Source: Branchinecta lynchi
Taxonomy: Eukaryota > Arthropoda > Branchiopoda > Anostraca > Branchinectidae
DNA: 64,000 nt
NCBI GenBank assembly: GCA_023053575.1
Contig: JAKZAP010000016.1
Location: forward strand, 13,472,030-13,536,029
Direction of reading: 5' to 3'
Shown here in pieces: positions 11,488 to 21,553 of the stretch. Numbering within the stretch: the first letter of the stretch is position 1; each line of letters begins with the position of its first letter. A program made the translations under genes and the position numbers. The notes below the pieces were generated by a model. The model was not told where the DNA came from. It saw only the letters and a program-made list of their open reading frames with translations, and searched no databases.

Positions 11488-11511
11488 TTGTAAGGCAAAA
11501 CACGGACTTAC

Positions 11512-11619
11512 CTGAAGCATAGCAAACATGGTTTGGGCCACGCTGAACGAATGCCTCCAGTTATGGTAAGGGACAGCTCGGTAGTTTCTCTTTACCGTGA
11601 GGATCCACCGGTACAGAAC
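11512..11619 (-). CDS. Pde11: PDE11 exon: YHNWRH metal-binding segment
   Basis: This 108-bp exon encodes 36 residues starting [14 protein letters not shown] and containing YHNWRHSF followed by [10 protein letters not shown]. In class I PDEs the first His of YHN is the general acid and the His of WRH is one of the metal ligands, so both catalytic residues are intact. The family usually has Ala or Cys where this protein has Ser (WRHSF). The acceptor is tcgtttcttag above 11619 and the donor GTAAGT at 11511-11506; both phases are 0. Mobile DNA abuts it on both sides: a CACTG MITE starts 24 nt past the donor, and a family-A element ends about 30 nt before the acceptor. Confidence 0.95.
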
Positions 11620-11647
11620 CTAAGAAACGAATAGAGAATTATACCTT

Positions 11648-12576
11648 CCTTCCTAATACTGACCGAAACTTCCTGCTTTACTTCTGCCAAATTTCCGGTT
11701 TCGGCGGAATACCAAGCGAACTACTTGTCCAGCAAAAAAAGAAAATTCATAATCGAATTCAGCGTACGGTATCTCCTTATCCGTATAAAGATTATTTAAT
11801 CAATTTCATACAAGCCTTTAGCTTCTAAAAAAACGGTTACAACCGAATTCCGGACGAATTATATATCCGGATAAAAAATGATGTCATATCTCTCTTCTTA
11901 CCCCTAAGTCTGTCATCTAGTCAACTTCAAATAAAACTTATTACTTTTAACAAATTTTCTGGTTTCGGCCGGATTCCGGGCGAACTAGTTGTCCAGTTAG
12001 AAAATACTTTTCATATAAGTGTTCAGCATGTCTACTTACCCCTAAATCGAACATTTAATCAACTTCAAATCAAACTTTTACTTTTAACCGACTTTCCGGT
12101 TTTAGCCGGATTCCGGACAAACTATTCGTCCGGCAAGAAAATGATTTTCACCATCGTGTTGATCATGTCTTCATACCTCTACATCGAACATTTAACCAAC
12201 TTCAAATGAAACTTTTACTTTTAACCAACTTTCAGGTTTTTGCCGGATTCCGGGCGAACTACTTGTCGGACGAGCAAATAGTTTGCATATTCGTGTTCAG
12301 AATGTCTTCTTACTCCATAATCGACTATCACATTAGCTGTTTAAAAATATTTCGTTTGCCCCTTGATTTGACCCCCCCCCCCCCCCACACTCCTAAATGT
12401 AGGGCCACAGAGTCCATCTATGAACTTGACCTTACACTTGACCCACAGAGTCTTCACACCAAGTTCCATCAAAATATCTCATTCCCTTCGAGAGTTATCA
12501 TGTTAACAGACGGACAGACGGACAACTTTTACGATGTCACAGCTATCCCTCCACTTACGTCTTGGAATCCCAAAAA
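11648..12576 (+). mobile_element. Family A element, copy A2 (5'-truncated)
   Basis: It begins inside the left region (CTTCCTGCTTTACTTCTGCC) and runs through five or six 137-bp-type units to the right end with ACAGACGGACAGACGGACAA and CTTGGAATCCCAAAAA (one change in GGGATCCC). It occupies most of the 1164-bp intron between PDE11 exons at 12784 and 11619. At 11731 it shows the unoccupied sequence CCAGCAAAAAAAGAAAATTC that is interrupted by copy A9 at 50271. Confidence 0.75.
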
Positions 12577-12728
12577 CCGGTTATGTAAACTGTTTGCCTG
12601 TTTTCGCTATAGGTCAACGACTTAAAACAACCAAAACCTTGGGTTATTTACCGAAAGCACAGCCTAGTTATAAAGTATTGAAATATTTTAAAATACTGTA
12701 AGTTGAAGTAAATAGTGAGAGGGGTCCT
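12577..12728 (-). mobile_element. piggyBac-like MITE fragment, copy P2
   Basis: The sequence from GGTTATGTAAACTG to AGAGGGGTCCT matches the reverse complement of the left half of element P1 (22524-23160), including TTTTCGCTA, GGGTTATTT and the terminal GTCCT followed by TTAA at 12729-12732. The other end is lost where A2 abuts it. It is 55 bp from the PDE11 donor at 12783. Confidence 0.65.
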
Positions 12729-12783
12729 TTAACGGTGTTCCAGGGTCCAATATATCCATTTCCAATAAGAATAAAAAACATAC

Positions 12784-12924
12784 CTCAGCGTCAATTCGAA
12801 AAGCATGGACCAGCCCTAGTTCACTGAACATCGTCACTGCTGCCACTGCCATCTCGTCATGTGTCAGTGAAAAGTCGTCAAAGGAAAGAAGCTTCAAATT
12901 CCAATCGTCAGAACTGCGAATTTC
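12784..12924 (-). CDS. Pde11: PDE11 exon: first helices of catalytic domain
   Basis: The exon (141 bp, 47 codons, phase 0 at both ends) begins EIRSSDDWNLKLLSFDDFSL and ends GLVHAFRIDAE. It matches the start of the PDE catalytic fold, the F-DDFSL and MF-ELGLV-F-I segments that precede the first metal-binding histidine. The acceptor tttttcag lies above 12924; the donor GTATGT follows at 12783. The next intron is only 1164 bp and consists almost entirely of two transposons. No stop or frameshift is present. Confidence 0.94.
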
Positions 12925-13159
12925 CTGAAAAATATCCAAACTGAATTCCCGAAACTTAAGACAAAAGAGACGGAGGGCTTTTTGTGGGAAGGGAGGTGCA
13001 TTCAACAAAATAATAAAGATCAGGGAATTTTGTAACAAGCAGTAAGGATGTAGTCCAATTTCAGAGGTATTTGTTCCCTCAAATGTTTAGAGAACAGGAA
13101 TGAAATACGAGAATCTAGTCAAAATTCCCTTATTCGCTTAAACAGGCTTTAAAATGGAT

Positions 13160-13752
13160 GGAAATGAGTTAGCCCATCGATCGCTATACCCATGAAGTTG
13201 TCCGTCTGTCCATCCGTCTGTCAGCACGATAACTCTTGAAGGGAATGAAATACTTTGATGAAACTTGATGTGAGGGTTCTTTGGGTCAAGGGATACGTCG
13301 AGTTCGTAGATGGGCTCTGTAGTCCGACATTTAGAGTTGGGGGAGGGGATTCAAATTAAGGGGGGAACAAAGTATAACAGCTAATGAGATGGTCAATTTA
13401 TGGGTAGGAAGACATGCTGAACACGTATATGAAAATCATTTTCTAGTTGGACAAGCAGTTCATCCGGAACCCGGCCAAAACCGGAAATTTGTCAGAAGTA
13501 AGGCAGGAAGTTCTGATCAATTTGGTCAAAGCAGATATGACGAGGCATTGTTATACATATAACATTGTTATATGTTTATGACCACACATTGTCCATATCT
13601 GAACTTGGTTTTCTCAGAGGATTAGGCATTGGCCTTAATCTATTTCTAAATTTGAATAGTAAAAATGTTCAAGAAGTCTGCCGAAACCGGATGTCTACAA
13701 GACGCAATGTCTGATCAAATATTAAGGATCCGATCGTAACCTTTGGTCTTGT
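13160..13752 (-). mobile_element. Family A element, copy A3 (degraded)
   Basis: On the minus strand it starts with AACAAGACCAAAGGTTACGA (13752 downwards), contains ATTTCCGGTTTTGGCCGG, and ends in the CAGACGGATGGACAGACGG patch near 13196. The terminal GGGATCCCAAAAA is missing at the 3' end. Few 137-bp units remain. Confidence 0.65.
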
Positions 13753-14209
13753 TTTGTGTGAATTGTCATTCAAACATGTGGTAACTAGCTCTCAATAATC
13801 TCCACAACAGCACCAAAACTTCTGCTGTAAGTAAACAAACTTGCTATTACTAGGCTGCTAGTTCGGGAACCCTTACAGGCTTTTGCAGTCGGACGTACAG
13901 CAGCGTCTTCGAATTTGTGTCGTTAGCAGTTTTACGAATTTTTGGGTTTTACTTAAAAAAAAAAACTGTTAGCACCTTCATCCCTTTTCCTTGATCCGCA
14001 TCAGTCAGATAAAAAGCTTTTACTTTTTGTTTTTGCTACCTAGGTCCCTAATGAGGCGAAGGTAGACTGTTCCACAACAAGAGGACCAAGATTATGAATT
14101 AAATATTATGATGTGGCTGTAGCCTAATTCCTAGTTTTATGATGATGGTATTCATGGGACATGCCTTGGAAAATAATTAGGGCTTTGTGATATATACGTA
14201 GCATACATA

Positions 14210-14660
14210 CAGCGGGGGAGGGGTAGTTTCTCAGAACGGAGGGGGGGGGGGGGGATTGGTTTCACAGAAGGAGGTGAACTTTAAGTTAAATAACGTCCGA
14301 CGTGAGGCATCTCAATTGTATATGTATGTGTTCTACATGGAAAGCCCAACGGGCCATGGTACCAAAATATTATGCAAATCAAATACTAACTACAGATTCA
14401 ACACACTTTCTGAAGACAAAACAAAGAAAACTAACTACACAATCAAAAACACTTTATAAAGACCTGTGTCTCTGTCCCACCTGGACAAACACCGCAACAC
14501 CGAATTGGACGGGGGGGGGGGAATATTTTCTGTAACGGAGGGGGGGGATTGGTTTCACAGAAGGAGGGGAAGTTTAAGTTAAATAACGTCCGACGTGAGG
14601 CATCTCAATTGTAAAGACACCAAGTTGGATGGGGGGGGGGGGATTTTCTGCTCAAGATCC
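14210..14660 (+). repeat. Direct duplication with G-tracts
   Basis: The block GGATTGGTTTCACAGAAGGAGG + AAGTTAAATAACGTCCGACG + GAGGCATCTCAATTGTA occurs at 14255-14320 and again at 14546-14612, each preceded and followed by a run of 8-14 G. The intervening 14320-14510 includes an open frame I do not recognise. Confidence 0.65.
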
Positions 14661-15270
14661 TTAATGTGTAGAGTAACTGAATGGCCGCACGACCGGAGCC
14701 CTCTGGGGGCTAGAAGAAAAGAAGAGAAGCGTGCAGCTAAAGGGTTTCATTTCAAAAGGATAGACTGAAGGAGATATCAGCAAAGCCTAGTTCATACGAC
14801 AAAGGAAAACAAGGGCTGAGACCTTATATGGCACTTGGTCCCGATTCCTCATCGCGCACAGCACTTAAGGTGGGTAAGTTGTTTTCTTTTTTGTAGCTAA
14901 AGATTAACAAACACATGGCTAATACACTTTGCAGTAAGAGGAAAGTCGTAAGGACGAAACTGATGAGAAAAGAAAAAAAATATGGATGAAAAATAAAATA
15001 GGGACTATTAACCCCTTATACAAGTTCCAGGTGCAAGACTCATAATGCGGCACGCATTATGATTTCCGCATTAAGATTTCCGGAACCCCCTTCAAAGTAC
15101 CCACTTTGGCTGGCTTCGGTCCGGCTCTGTAAATGACACATCTGGGACATGTGTCCTTGTCATCCAGACCGCACTCCTGAATCGGGAGTCACGCGTGCAA
15201 CAAAGACCCTGACCAATCCTTCCTATATCTGCCCACAGGAAACGTCATTTCCGGGAATGACGACTTCCGA

Positions 15271-15620
15271 GTAAAAAAGACGGAGTATGGAAAAAATACA
15301 AAAATAAATGAAAAGGTGAACAGAGTAAACTGAAATACAAAAGAACAAAAAAATACATATAAGCTCGAGTCAAAGCCGTTTCAAGGGACTCCGCATTAGT
15401 AGTTCGCAGGCCTGTAAACTCAATCACTTTTGGACAGAGTAGGCTGTAAGCAGGGTGTCTTGCACTCCCACAATTTGCGCACTTCACAGAGGTTGACGTG
15501 CAAGGGCTCTCATGGCTGGATTCGTGGCTACCACCACACTTAGAGCATCTGAAGTTGTTCGTGCAGTCACAGGCTAAGTGACCGAACTCTTGGCACTTGT
15601 AACACGTGTATGTTCAGGTT
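15271..15620 (-). mobile_element. Gag-only non-LTR retroelement, copy 1
   Basis: On the minus strand 15613-15440 encodes three retroelement zinc knuckles: CYKCQEFGHLACDC (CX2CX4HX4C), CSKCGGSH followed by C, and CANCGSARHPAYSLLC. This is the nucleic-acid-binding end of a LINE ORF1 (Jockey/I-like Gag). About 160 bp after the last knuckle the similarity to copy 2 ends; no endonuclease or reverse transcriptase follows. It is truncated upstream of the first knuckle. Confidence 0.75.
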
Positions 15621-15824
15621 CCTAGCATGTCTGGCAAGTTACATCTTCCTTGCCCTTCCAACACCTGAGCCGACCGACATACAGACGGATAAGCGATGCG
15701 TATATGCATTTACAGAAGATCGGTACCAGTTAACACAAGGACGCGCAATTTCAACAGACAACACTTTGGATGTTATCTACGAGTGTTACGTTTTCAGTGT
15801 TAATTTTCCGTTAGAACCTGTCTT

Positions 15825-16148
15825 ATACTGTTAGCAGTTTCATAACAGATAACACAAGGATACACAGTACAAAGACACATACAAAGTTTCAACAGATACC
15901 ACTTGGGATGTTATCTGTTGCGACTTTGCAAACGTTATGCATAACAAGCATTGCCAGGAAGAGCCGAAAAAGCATCTGCTGACTTCTCTGATATTATTAC
16001 CACAAATAAAAATGAGCAGATGTTTTTCCGGCAATGTTTCGGCTCTCATATATGCATAACGTTTGAAAAACATAACAGTTAACATCCCAAGAGCTATCTA
16101 TTGAAACTGCGTATCGTTATGTTGTCTGTTATGAAACTTTTGACAGTG
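15825..16148. mobile_element. CACTG-TIR MITE, copy C2
   Basis: The ends are TACTGTTAGCAGTTTCATAA (first base changed) and TATGAAACTTTTGACAGTG, with inner inverted pairs GCATTGCCAGGAAGAGCCGA / CCGGCAATGTTTCGGCTC. The element can fold back over nearly its full 324 bp. A partial copy lies just before it (15720-15820). Confidence 0.65.
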
Positions 16149-16289
16149 CAATCGTAGAACCCGTTCTCATTTCTGGGATTTCGAATTTCCTCTGTCAGTT
16201 TTACCCAAACTAACGGCACTGCGCTGCTTTCTGGATCTTCTGTATATGTAAATATTCCCTGAGCTGACTTTGAAACATAACAGTCTACC

Positions 16290-16662
16290 GATCCTTAGTA
16301 AAAATAAACTTTTCAATAGGAGGAAAGCTGGCACGGGAGAGACTTACATTTGCCCTCTTTGAAAATTGCACGAGGAGGATTTGAACCACTTCCTCTTAGA
16401 GTGCCGAGAGCTTTCGCATTTGAGAGTAACATTTGTTGGGGGTGGGTTGGTATCGCTTCCCCGTATCCTGAAATCTACAAACCCCAAATGTATCGTAGAG
16501 GTTTGTAAATATGCGGTTAAAGGATTCAGTCTCAGGAATGAAAGTTTAGGTTAGATTAAGTAGAAGTGCATGCTAGAGGTGTAACTGTTTATTTGTAAAG
16601 TGAAAAGTGTATAAAATCGTGTATGGCCTTTCGGCTAAATAAACAAGCGTTATTATTATTAT
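16290..16662 (+). mobile_element. LINE 3' end with ORF2 terminal zinc knuckle
   Basis: The frame AGG-AGG-AAA onward gives CPL-stop-KLHEEDLNHFLLEC, the C-terminal CCHC motif common after LINE reverse transcriptases, with its second Cys codon turned into TGA. It continues to a stop at 16552 and a 3' UTR ending CCTTTCGGCTAAATAAACAA and (TTA)n. It is 5'-truncated and inactive. Confidence 0.65.
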
Positions 16663-16989
16663 TATAATCGAATAATGCATAAAACGGAATGGCCTTGGAA
16701 TGGCCAAAGCATCGTAGCTGACGTATCCGTTGTATGCGTTATTTGAATGCGTGTATGGCTCTTTCCGAGCCTGATAGAACTCCCGCGTGTTGCTTCCGAG
16801 GAGCTCATTGGTCAGAAATACCGATTTTACAAGTTTCTTCGTTTTTCTCATCAAAACCAAGGGGCCAAGCAAGGCACAAAAACAGCCGAAATCGGTTTTT
16901 ATTTGAAAAACCAAGCAGAGTTTCAAAGGGTTCCACGTACGTTAATTACTGTATCAATAACTGTATCTACTGCGACTTATGCTTTACAA

Positions 16990-17670
16990 GTCACATTGCA
17001 AAACAGAGATAAGCAAGAAGGGGTCTTTACAGTAACTGAAAGGCCAACTTATTTTTGTAACAGTGTTAAGCAATTTATTTTTATTTCCAACTGCATGCTC
17101 TGTAGTGAGTTTCAATTTCTCTACGGCCGTCATCACAAACGGGAAGTCCTAACATGAAGCGGAAAATTTGAATCTCAACACAAACGCGGCTTTTCAATAA
17201 TCACAGTGTTGATGTTGGTGAATACTGTGGCTCAAACATATACAGACAAATTCCAACTACTTCGTAGTCAGTTTCGCCTGTCCCCCAGACGATCGCAATT
17301 GCCATTTTATTTTATGTTTCGTAAACCTTTTTTGTCAAGAATACAACACAGCTACAAGCGCACAAAGGTACCACAAATCCGACAGGGAAAGTCCGCTACA
17401 TGAAAATAGATTATTCGTGAATGTCTACCAACGAAGTAAAGCATTTCCATTGGGTCCTCAATTCTATTTAAAGATAAATAGCCGCGTGCCACCCCATTGG
17501 AATCAACTGCCCGAAGAAACAGCAAACTCCCCATCAATAAGCCAATCCAAGAAAGAAATTGATGGAATGTTTCTTTCCCAAATGTACGACCCTAAATGTT
17601 TCAAAAGAACTTTGTAGAGGCTTTGTGGCCTTTTTTTTGCAATATATTATTATTATTAGTATTATTATTA
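16990..17670 (+). mobile_element. Family G element with inserted LINE 3' end
   Basis: Family-G strings (ACGGCCGTCATCACA, AATTTGAATCTCAACACAAA, GGTACCACAAATCCGAC) run to about 17465. There a LINE fragment follows: VPPHWNQLPEETANSPSI is the familiar end of CR1/Jockey-group ORF2, with a stop at 17617 and a (TAT)n tail to about 17668. No target duplication is clear. Confidence 0.55.
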
Positions 17671-18115
17671 ACTGAAAAGGGCTGAGATCAAACCATCTAG
17701 TTATCCATCACTTCTTTACTTTTAGAGGCTTGAAGACCTGATGAAAATGCGTTACTTTGTTGCTTCGCTATTTACGAACAATCGATTTTTATGTAGTGTA
17801 AATCCTCTCTGATTTGTGGTACTCCTATGAGCCTGTACCTGTGTTTATGCTTGACGGAAGCGATTTACGAAAAATAAGTGTTCACACAGTGAGCAGTGAG
17901 CGTCTAGCTCACCACTGGCCAATGAAAAGCCGCGTTTGTATCAAGATTCAAATTTTCCACGTCATAGTAGAACTTTCTGTTGTGAGGACGGCCGTAAATA
18001 TTCTGAAATGTCATTCTAAAGTAAATTTGGAAAAATAAAAAAATCCCTTGACACAATCCAAATAATGCAGTGTCAGTTAAATGACACAAAAACAAGTTAG
18101 CTTTTCAGTTAAACT
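17671..18115 (-). mobile_element. Family G element, complete copy
   Basis: This 445-bp copy has inverted ends AACTGAAAAG / CTTTTCAGTT and the family's interior in reverse: ACCTGATGAAAATGCGTTAC, ACAATCGATTTTTATG, GGTACTCCTATGAG, GAGGACGGCCGTAAATATTC, then CACAATCCAAATAATGCAGT. It codes for nothing. The superfamily is undetermined. Confidence 0.6.
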
Positions 18116-18205
18116 TTAAGTGAATAGGTGACGGGTAGCTAGATCCTCCTATCACAGCCCTTTTCGGTTGAACTCTAAAGCCTTAGGTTTTACAAAAAAG
18201 TAACA

Positions 18206-18922
18206 CTAAAACTTTAATTGAAAAGGGCAGAGACAGGACAATCTAGTTACCTATCACTTATTCACTTAAATAAGCCCTGGAGGCCCGATGAAAACGCGTT
18301 ACTTCGTTGCTCCACTATTCACGAATAATCTATTTTCTTATAGTAGACTTTATCTGTCGGATGTGTGGTACCTCTATGCGTTTCTACCTGTGTTGTCTGC
18401 TTGACAAAAAACGATTTACGAAAAATAAGTGTTAACGCAGTGAGCAGTGCTCACCATCTGGCCACTGAAAAGCCGCGTTTGTGTTTGAACTAAAATATTC
18501 CGCTTCATAATAGAACTTTCCGTTGTGAGGACGGCCATTCTGAACATCATACTAGAGTAGAAGACCATAAAGAGCGTGTTCCACCCTTCTAACAATAGTT
18601 AGTATTAGTTACTATTTCCGTTCCATCCTCACGAAAAGTTACTACGCTGACCGTTCCAACCTTGTCGGAATAGTAACTAATAGTTACTATTTGCTTACTA
18701 TGCTCGGGAGCGTAGTAAATACGCATCTCTGTAACGTGATTGGTCGGGTTCACCCCTGGCGTGAGATCCTGCTGGAAAATAGAAAAATCGTTCCAGCCTT
18801 GACGGCAAAAAGCCAGAATTCGTGTCGTCATGCGTAGTAACTACAATAAGTAGGGTGGAACACGCTCAAAGTGAAAAAAAAAATCCCTTAGCACAATCCA
18901 AATAACAATTCAGTTAAAAGCT
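18206..18922 (-). mobile_element. Family G element carrying a nested 3-bp-TSD MITE
   Basis: The element starts at TTTAATTGAAAAGGGCAG and ends in CAATCCAAATAACAATTCAG. It is interrupted at 18572-18867 by MITE H2. The two halves align with the uninterrupted copy at 17671-18115 across the insertion (CATACTAGAGTAGAAGACC ... AAAAATCCCTTAGCACAATC). Confidence 0.6.
18572..18867. mobile_element. MITE family H, copy H2 (PIF/Harbinger-like)
   Basis: The 296-bp element has ends GAGCGTGTTCCACCCTTCTA and GTAGGGTGGAACACGCTC, with inner inverted TAGTTACTATTTGC. It is flanked by AAA on both sides (18569-18571, 18868-18870). The sister copy H1 has TTA duplications, which suggests PIF/Harbinger. Confidence 0.75.
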
Positions 18923-18924
18923 TA

Positions 18925-19350
18925 ACTGAAAAGCAAACTTATGTTTGTGTCTTTTAACTGAATAAACTGAATTATTCGGATTCTGCAAAGACATTTTTTT
19001 ATTTTCCACTATCTGCTCTAGTTATGACGTTCATAATATCTGCGGCCGTCCCCACAGCGTAAATTCTACTATGAAGCGGGAAATTTTAATCTCAACATAA
19101 AGGCGACTTTTCAGTGGGCAGTGGTGAGATTGGTGAAGATTGCTTAGTGTCTTTCTCGTAAGGCATACAGCAAAAATACAAGCGCATAGAGGTACTATTA
19201 ATCACACGGGAATTCCACTATTTGAAAATCGATTATTCGTGAATAGCGGAACAACCAAGGAACGAATTTTCAGCGGGTCTTCAAGCCAATTTAAGTGAAT
19301 AAGTGATGGGTAACTAGATCTTCCTACCCCAGCCCTTTTCGGTTAAACTT
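18925..19350 (+). mobile_element. Family G element, plus orientation
   Basis: It runs from TTAACTGAAAAGCAAACTTA through GACGTTCATAATATCTGCGG and AAAATCGATTATTCGTGAAT to CCCCAGCCCTTTTCGGTTAAAC. With the minus copies before it, three family-G elements lie nearly back to back between 17671 and 19350. Confidence 0.6.
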
Positions 19351-19362
19351 TAATGATAAGTT

Positions 19363-19720
19363 ATTTTTATTGTTATTATTATTATTTATTTATAACCCAT
19401 CAACTGGCCGAGGCCAAACAAGACGGAGTATGGAAACAAATACAAAAAAATAAATGAATAAGTTAACAGCGTAAACTGAAGCACAAAATAAAAAAAAATC
19501 CAAACAAGCTTGAGTCACGTCCGTTTCAAGGGGCTCCGTGTTAGTAGTTCGTAGACTTCGTAAACTCAATCACTTTCGGACAGAGTAGGCTGTACGCAGG
19601 GTGTTTGGCACTTCCACAATTGGCACACTTCACAGAGGTTGAGGTGCACGGGCTCTCACGGCTGGATTCGTGGCTCCCACCACACTTAGAGCATTTGACG
19701 TTGTTCTTGCAGTCAGAGGC
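19363..19720 (-). mobile_element. Gag-only non-LTR retroelement, copy 2, 12-bp TSD
   Basis: It is flanked by TAATGATAAGTT at 19351-19362 and 19721-19732, a 12-bp target duplication. On the minus strand it holds the same zinc-knuckle region as copy 1, truncated inside the first knuckle, then about 230 bp to a 3' end GGGTTATAAATAAATAATAA. The duplication proves that the 3' end lies shortly after the gag motif and that the piece moved as a unit. No ORF2 is present. Confidence 0.85.
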
Positions 19721-20027
19721 TAATGATAAGTTGGCTTTTCAGTTGAACTTTAAAGGATCTTTCTGTAACATTAACAGCTGGCGCGTTATTTGTAATCTGT
19801 TCGATAACATATCAACAGACGCATGATTGTGCTAGTTCTTTTGAAACTCCTGACAGTCGGTCACTTGGACCAGATTTTGACGGTTTAAATGTACCGGATT
19901 GGACGGTTTTGAAAATAAAATTGAATTGACTTGAATGAAAATACCATAAAAGGGACAAGAAACTAGTTACTGTAACAGGCTCTGTCTTGCAGGAAATAAA
20001 CAACAGATCCCTAAAGTAATGACTTAC

Positions 20028-20171
20028 CAATAAGCTTTCCACTTCCTTCTGCGTGGACAGCGCGTGGTAAGACAACATCTCGATAGCAACCCTCTGGCGG
20101 GCGATGGCCTGTTCCAGTTCACAGTACATCAAGGTGTTGTTGATTCCGAGGCCACAAAAGATCGTCAGTGC
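20028..20171 (-). CDS. Pde11: PDE11 exon: GAF-B end and linker to catalytic domain
   Basis: The 144-bp exon encodes 48 residues starting ALTIFCGLGINNTLMY and continuing through ARQRVAIEMLSYHALSTQ to EVESLL. The FCGLGINN segment is the last GAF-B helix; the LSYHA segment is the linker helix joining the regulatory region to the catalytic core, highly conserved in PDE5/6/11 and closest to PDE11 in my memory. The acceptor is ggtttacag and the donor GTAAGT at 20027-20022. Both ends are phase 0, so it joins directly to the exons at 37823 and 12924. The flanking introns are 17.7 kb and 7.1 kb, both full of mobile DNA. Confidence 0.95.
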
Positions 20172-20490
20172 CTGTAAACCAATGAATTTAGATTATTTCA
20201 GCGGATAATCAGGTCCATTTTAATTTGTATACGTGTGCCCTTGCACAGCTTTTGTTTTCCTATCACCGACGGAATCCACAAACCCCTCGACCTGGCCACC
20301 TGTCTTAGGTCAAGGCCTGATAGCCAAGTCCGTCTACTTCATTCCGGTTTGTTTCTAGTCGCGGCCAGGGATCTGGCCACGCCGATTGCCCAGTGTCCTA
20401 TTTAACTATGTGTATTCATGGCTCTTATACTGTGTTCGTCTTCACATTAACGAACTGGACTGTTTTGTTTTTAACCTTTCAGGTAAAATA

Positions 20491-21028
20491 CACTGTCAGA
20501 AGTTTGACAATTTTTAACACTCGGAATTTTTTCCTCCAAGTATTAAAGAACTTTTCACTGTCTTCATTATCCCAATGGGGACATACGTAGTATACTGACC
20601 TGTATGCCTCCCTCTTTACACAGTCTTTGTGAATCATTTGGAGAATCAGGGAGTCTGAGAACCGGTTTTTGTTTAAAAATCGATGGAAAAATTAGTTTTT
20701 GGATAGTTAGGTAAATATGGATTATTTATTTGTTATTTTGTTTAAGGTGAATATTATTATTATTATTAGTGATTCAGGGTTGGGTGGGGGGGGGGGGGGG
20801 GTAGAAAAAGAAAAAGAGAAGGTTAAGACGAGAAATGTGTGTCATCCCTTCGTGGGAGCCTCTTTTGATTTGTTTATGGAATGTTAAAACTGAAACGAAT
20901 TGAAACTGACAAAAATTGAAACTGAAATCATTTTATTTAAATTTTTCGCTTTTCTGCGACAGCCGACATTTTCCCGAGTTGCCAGACAATAACTTTATTG
21001 TGTCGATATTATGAAACTTCTGACAGTG
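20491..21028. mobile_element. CACTG-TIR element with TA flanks, copy C6
   Basis: The left end TA|CACTGTCAGAAGTTTGACAA and right end TATGAAACTTCTGACAGTG|TA give a 538-bp element with TA duplications, as in Tc1/mariner. The interior holds an AT-rich stretch with (ATT)n (20752-20770) and a G-tract of about 15 (20788-20802), perhaps another LINE tail inserted. Confidence 0.6.
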
Positions 21029-21405
21029 TATCAGTCAAACATGGTTCCCAATGATTTCTCAGCATTTTGTTGCGAGAATAAACAAATATTCGGCTATAGT
21101 CGACAACCGCTAGCAAGAAATCGCTCGTTTGACGAGGCAAGTATGAGTATTTTTGAATAACACAACTTCCGGATCGTTTTATCGCGAAAAAAACTATTTC
21201 TAGTAAGAGCTCTGCTTTAAGGAATACTTCTGTTAGGACCTTCTGTGTGTAATTTTTCGTTATTGACGGATTTGTCAGCTACGATGCTTTAGCACCATAA
21301 TTTTTCCCTATAGGGGTAATAAATTTGCCCGAATAAGATATTTATAGTCGGTAGAAGCATTTATTCAAACAATGTTTGCAACGGATACGTCAGCTATGAT
21401 TTTTC

Positions 21406-21456
21406 ATCAGCGATATTTCGGCCCTTCTTGGCAAGGGTCCTCGTCAGGCTGTCAAT
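21406..21456 (-). ncRNA. Hammerhead ribozyme motif, inverted partner
   Basis: This is the exact reverse complement of the core at 21505-21553 (CTGACGA, stem II, GAAATATC, GCTG all intact). In a transcript reading through both, the two copies would pair with each other and compete with ribozyme folding. Confidence 0.55.
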
Positions 21457-21504
21457 CTTCTGGTTCAACTTCGGGGAAGGAAACAAACCTGTAACCAGAA
21501 GATT

Positions 21505-21553
21505 GACAGCCTGACGAGGACCCTTGCCAAGAAGGGCCGAAATATCGCTGATG
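21505..21553 (+). ncRNA. Hammerhead ribozyme motif, best copy
   Basis: The order is stem I strand TTGACAGC, core CTGACGA, stem II GGACCCTT pairing with AAGGGCC (seven pairs, one bulged A) closed by GCCAAG, GAAA, a two-base loop in TATC (A15.1-U16.1 pair, C17 cleavage site), then GCTGATG pairing back to stem I (four pairs, mismatch, more). The spacing GAAA-NN-UC is that of the minimal type I hammerheads known from Penelope-like elements. An inverted copy lies at 21406-21456. Confidence 0.6.
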
